A stretch of 64,000 nucleotides of DNA, from positions 682,001 through 746,000 of the forward strand of contig NZ_JAFVLN010000002.1 of NCBI RefSeq assembly GCF_017377775.1, read 5' to 3'. Source of the stretch: Streptomyces sp. VRA16 Mangrove soil (GTDB lineage: Bacteria; Actinomycetota; Actinomycetes; Streptomycetales; Streptomycetaceae). Below the pieces are notes generated by a model, which worked only from the letters and a program-made list of their open reading frames with translations, was not told the origin of the DNA and did not search any database. Below, piece by piece: positions 58,053 through 64,000 of the stretch. The stretch's first letter is position 1. Every line of letters starts with the position of its first letter. Position numbers and translations under genes: made by a program.

Positions 58053-59708
58053 ATGTCATGGTCACGCCACGAATCGTTCCGGCCGATGGATCGCCGTTCC
58101 GTGCTCGCGACGGGCACGGGCCTGTGTGCGGGAGGCGTCCTGTCCGCCGTCGCCGGCGGAGGTGAGGCGCAGGCCGCGGTGCCGGGCAAAGGACGCGGGC
58201 CGGGCGCGGTCACCTACGTCAACCCGGTGCTCTGGCAGGACTTCGCGGACATCGACATCATCCGCGTCGGCGACACGTACTACGCCTCGGCGTCGACGAT
58301 GCACTACTCGCCCGGAGCGCCGATCCTTCGCTCGTACGACCTCGCGCACTGGGAACTGGCCGGCCACTCGGTGCCGCGTCTGGACTTCGGCGCGAAGTAC
58401 GACCTCGACGGCGGCCGCGGTTACGTCCGCGGCATCTGGGCCTCGTCACTGGGATACCGGCCGTCCGACAAGAAGTTCTACTGGGTGGGCCAGATCGACT
58501 TCGCCAAGACGTATCTGTATACGGCGAGCGCCGTCGAAGGGCCCTGGACCCGGCTGGCCACCCTCGACGCCGTGTACTACGACGCGGGTCTGCTCGTCGA
58601 CACCGACGACACGCTCTACGTGGCGTACGGGAACACCACCATCCACGTGGCGCAGCTGTCCGCGGACGGGCGTCAACAGGTGCGTACCCAGCAGGTGTTC
58701 AGCACCCCGTCGAGCGTCGGCACGCTGGAGGGTTCCCGCTTCTACAAGATCAACGGGAACTACTACATCTTCCTGACCCGGCCGGCCAACGGGCAGTACA
58801 TCCTGAAGTCGACGAGCGGCCCCTTCGGTCCGTACACGCTGCGGGAGGTGCTGCTCGACCTGCCCGGGCCGATTCCCGGCGGTGGCGTGCCGCACCAGGG
58901 CGGCCTGGTCAGGACGCGGCACGGGGACTGGTACTACATGGCGTTCGTCGACGCCTACCCCGGCGGCCGGGTCCCCGCACTGGCGCCGGTCAGCTGGAAC
59001 TCCGAGGGCTGGCCCACCGTGCGGCTCGTCGACGACGCGTGGGGCAGCTCGTATCCGCTGCCCGTCACGCCTCCGCCGCACCGTGCGGTGGAGCCGATGA
59101 CCGGCGTCGACGCGTTCACCGGTACGTCGCTGTCGCCCCGGTGGGAGTGGAACCACAACCCCGACGACAGCAAGTGGTCGGTGGGCGACGGACTCACCCT
59201 GCGCACCGCGACCGTCACCGACGACCTGTACTGGGCCCGCAACACGCTCACCCACCGCGTTCCCGGCCCGGCCTCCACCGCGACCGCGCTGCTGGACTTC
59301 TCCGGGATGCGGGACGGCGACCGGGCCGGCCTCGCCCTGTTGCGCGACTCGTCCGCGTACATCGGCGTCGTACGGGACGGGGGCGGCGCCCAAGTGGTGA
59401 TGGTCGACGGACTCACCATGGACGCCAACTGGAACACCACCGGCACCGGCACGGTGCGTGCGAGCGCCGGCCTGCCCGGTGACCGCGTGTGGCTGCGGGC
59501 CACGGCGGACATCACGCCCGGCACGGGCCGGACCGCCCGGTTCTCCTACAGCACCGACGGCACCCGCTTCACCCCCCTCGGGACCGCGTTCACCCTCAAC
59601 AACGCCTGGCAGTTCTTCATGGGCTACCGCTACGCCCTCTTCAACTTCGCCACCGGCTCGCTCGGCGGCTCCGTACGGGTCACGCGCGTCGAGGTCTCCG
59701 CTCCCTGA
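58053..59708 (+). CDS. secreted GH43-family beta-xylosidase/arabinofuranosidase
   Basis: 551 residues from the ATG at 58053, with AAGGAGCGTTCTCGAT before it. A Tat-like signal MDRRSVLATGTGLCAGG begins at residue 12. The GH43 five-blade propeller runs from residue about 50 to 350: NPVLWQDFADIDIIRVGDTY with the catalytic base Asp, YYDAGLLVDTDDTLYVAYGN, and GSRFYKINGNYYIFL. A C-terminal beta-sandwich (residues about 360-550, WEWNHNPDDSKWSVGDGLTL, GMRDGDRAGLALLRDSSAYI) is the accessory domain found in GH43 xylosidases. It cleaves xylose or arabinose side groups or xylo-oligomers. First gene of the cluster, behind the GAAANTTTC elements. Confidence 0.92.
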   Translation: MSWSRHESFRPMDRRSVLATGTGLCAGGVLSAVAGGGEAQAAVPGKGRGPGAVTYVNPVLWQDFADIDIIRVGDTYYASASTMHYSPGAPILRSYDLAHWELAGHSVPRLDFGAKYDLDGGRGYVRGIWASSLGYRPSDKKFYWVGQIDFAKTYLYTASAVEGPWTRLATLDAVYYDAGLLVDTDDTLYVAYGNTTIHVAQLSADGRQQVRTQQVFSTPSSVGTLEGSRFYKINGNYYIFLTRPANGQYILKSTSGPFGPYTLREVLLDLPGPIPGGGVPHQGGLVRTRHGDWYYMAFVDAYPGGRVPALAPVSWNSEGWPTVRLVDDAWGSSYPLPVTPPPHRAVEPMTGVDAFTGTSLSPRWEWNHNPDDSKWSVGDGLTLRTATVTDDLYWARNTLTHRVPGPASTATALLDFSGMRDGDRAGLALLRDSSAYIGVVRDGGGAQVVMVDGLTMDANWNTTGTGTVRASAGLPGDRVWLRATADITPGTGRTARFSYSTDGTRFTPLGTAFTLNNAWQFFMGYRYALFNFATGSLGGSVRVTRVEVSAP

Positions 59709-59778
59709 CCGCTCGCGCGAGCCCCAACCGCCGGACAGGGACGGCACGTTCACCTGCACCCCACATCAGGAGGACCAC

Positions 59779-62804
<3,026 letters not shown>

Positions 62805-62839
62805 AGTCCTGGAGCAGGCTCCGGCTCCGCCCTGCCGGT

Positions 62840-62864
62840 CCCCCGCGTGGTTTCCGCGCGGGGG
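62840..62864 (+). terminator. hairpin terminator after the xylan cluster
   Basis: CCCCCGCG (62840-62847) pairs with CGCGGGGG (62857-62864) around a 9-nt loop, 36 bp after the xylanase stop. Confidence 0.7.
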
Positions 62865-62909
62865 CCAGGTAGTGATGAACCGGCTCGTTTCCTTTCGTAT
62901 CATCACGTG

Positions 62910-64000
62910 ATGGGCCATGAGGATGGGGACGCGGCGCCGTTCGGGCGGATGCTGCGGGCGTTGCGGCAGGAACGGCGGCTGACGATCGAGGAGCTGGCCG
63001 AGGCGTCGGGCGTCTCGGGGCGGGCCATCGGGGACATGGAGCGCGGCCGGAGCCGACGCCCGCACCGCGGCACCGTCACCGCGCTCGCGCAGGGGCTGCG
63101 CCTCGGCCAGGCGGCGCACACGGAGCTGCTGAACGCGGCCCGTGCCGCCCGCGTCGGCGCGCAGAGCCCGCAGCCGGTCAAGGCCGTCCCGTTCGCGCTG
63201 CCCCGCGGCGTACGCGACTTCGTCGGCCGGGGCCGCGAGCTGACCACCCTGCGCACCCTCGCGCAGGAGGCCGCGCAGGAGCCGCGCGAAGGTACCTCGG
63301 CGCCGCCCGTGGCCGTGGTGTCCGGCCCGCCCGGCAGCGGCAAGACGACCCTGGCGGTGCGGCTGGCCGAGGAGCTGGGGCCGGTCTCCCCCGACGGGAC
63401 GTTCCTGGTGGACATGCGCGGTCTGGAGGCACAGCCGCTCACGACGGAGGAGACCGTGCTGCGGCTGCTCGCCGCGTGGGGCGTCGGCGACGGCGAGCTG
63501 AGCCAGCACGGCGCCGAGGAGCACCTGGCCCGCTACCACGCGGTCGCGGCCGGGCTGCGCGCGGTGCTGGTCCTGGACAACGCGGCCGACGAGGCGCAGA
63601 TCAGACCGCTGCTGCCGCGTGAGGGGCGGCTGCTCGTGGTGGTGACGAGCCGGCGCACGCTCGCCGGCCTCGAAGGGGTCCGGCGCGTCGAGCTGGGTGC
63701 GCTGTCGGACGCGGAGTCCGCCGCCCTGCTGCGCGCCGTGCTCGGTGCCGGGCGGGTGGACGCCGAGCCGGTGGCCGCGGACACCGTGACCGAGCTGTGC
63801 GGTCATCTCCCGCTGGCCCTGCGGGTGGCGGCCAACTGGGCGGCCACCCGCAGCAATTGGAGCCTGCGGCGGCTCGCGGACCGGCTCGCCGACGAGGAGC
63901 GCAGGCTGGACGCGCTGAGCGCGGGCGACCTGCGGGTCGGCGCCGCGTTCGGGCTTTCGTACTCACGTCTCGCCCCCGAGGCCGCCCGGATGTTCCGGCT
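62910..64000 (+). CDS. HTH-STAND (XRE + NB-ARC) regulator, cut by the window edge
   Basis: Open from the ATG at 62910 to the window edge, at least 363 residues. An XRE-type HTH at residues about 8-68 (FGRMLRALRQERRLTIEELA, SGVSGRAIGDMERGRSRRPH) is followed by an NB-ARC ATPase with AVVSGPPGSGKTTLAVRLAE (P-loop), LRAVLVLDNAADEAQIRPLL (Walker B), VVVTSRRTLAGL and GHLPLALRVAANWA. TPR or similar repeats are expected beyond the edge. The -10-like TATCAT at 62898-62903 lies 7 nt before the ATG, so the mRNA may be leaderless. It could regulate the xylan cluster, but no target site shows this. Confidence 0.87.
   Translation, partial: MGHEDGDAAPFGRMLRALRQERRLTIEELAEASGVSGRAIGDMERGRSRRPHRGTVTALAQGLRLGQAAHTELLNAARAARVGAQSPQPVKAVPFALPRGVRDFVGRGRELTTLRTLAQEAAQEPREGTSAPPVAVVSGPPGSGKTTLAVRLAEELGPVSPDGTFLVDMRGLEAQPLTTEETVLRLLAAWGVGDGELSQHGAEEHLARYHAVAAGLRAVLVLDNAADEAQIRPLLPREGRLLVVVTSRRTLAGLEGVRRVELGALSDAESAALLRAVLGAGRVDAEPVAADTVTELCGHLPLALRVAANWAATRSNWSLRRLADRLADEERRLDALSAGDLRVGAAFGLSYSRLAPEAARMFR

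Overview
High-GC actinobacterial chromosome, almost certainly Streptomyces. The evidence is the strong third-position GC bias, many GTG starts, Tat and Sec exported proteins, SARP/AfsR-type and helix-turn-helix STAND regulators, a cluster of secreted xylan-degrading enzymes, and many one-gene regulators divergent from their targets. No rRNA, tRNA, CRISPR array, replication gene or large polyketide/peptide synthetase is visible. The density of transposase remnants, tandem duplications, decayed genes and paralogous secreted proteins fits an accessory (arm-like) region; that placement is inference.

Layout. 0-14.5 kb: the tail of an alpha/beta hydrolase fused to an ABM domain, a HAD phosphatase, decayed IS110/IS256/IS630/IS3/IS5 pieces, small secreted beta-trefoil and peptidoglycan-binding proteins (one dead), a LysE exporter with LysR, an MFS pump with HxlR, and a three-gene FMN reductase/metallo-hydrolase/alpha-beta hydrolase operon. 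14.5-25.2 kb: a giant secreted transglycosylase/SGNH protein, an operon of secreted proteins including a tandemly duplicated AMIN-like gene, a membrane-anchored HTH protein and an AfsR-type SARP-STAND regulator. 25.4-35.4 kb: an amino-acid permease and a TetR-controlled redox/detoxification island (TetR, MFS, pirin, VOC protein, flavin protein, ferredoxin, ferredoxin reductase, aldo/keto reductase, NTF2-like protein), then a zinc-independent alcohol dehydrogenase-like gene. 35.6-43.1 kb: a small kinase, a GlxA-type AraC regulator divergent from an MFS gene, and a second group of secreted proteins with a dead SARP fragment. 43.2-49.1 kb: cupin/DUF4267/DUF2871 operon, AraC, ArsR and VOC genes, and a DHFR-like reductase. 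49.2-55.1 kb: LysR, two acyl-CoA dehydrogenases and two divergent CoA-transferases. 56-62.8 kb: sulfatase, GH43, GH62 and GH10 xylanase. 62.9 kb to the end: an HTH-STAND regulator cut by the window edge.

Two regulatory circuits can be read from the DNA. (1) Four promoters each carry three heptamers of consensus NCGTTG(A/G), spaced exactly 11 bp, with a -10-like hexamer exactly 10 nt after the last heptamer (2218-2262, 21763-21807, 40611-40655, and 42111-42067 on the minus strand). This is the classic SARP target geometry. Three of them precede small secreted proteins and one precedes the membrane-anchored HTH gene beside the intact SARP-STAND gene (22335-25166). A decayed second SARP copy abuts the fourth box. 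I infer a SARP-controlled cell-surface regulon. (2) The TetR gene at 26705-27376 very probably binds AACCGNNCGGTT. Copies overlap its own promoter, the pirin/MFS promoter, the VOC-to-NTF2 operon promoter and, 15 kb away, the FMN reductase operon promoter. The last two promoters are near copies of each other (TTGAC, 17 bp, TAGNTT).
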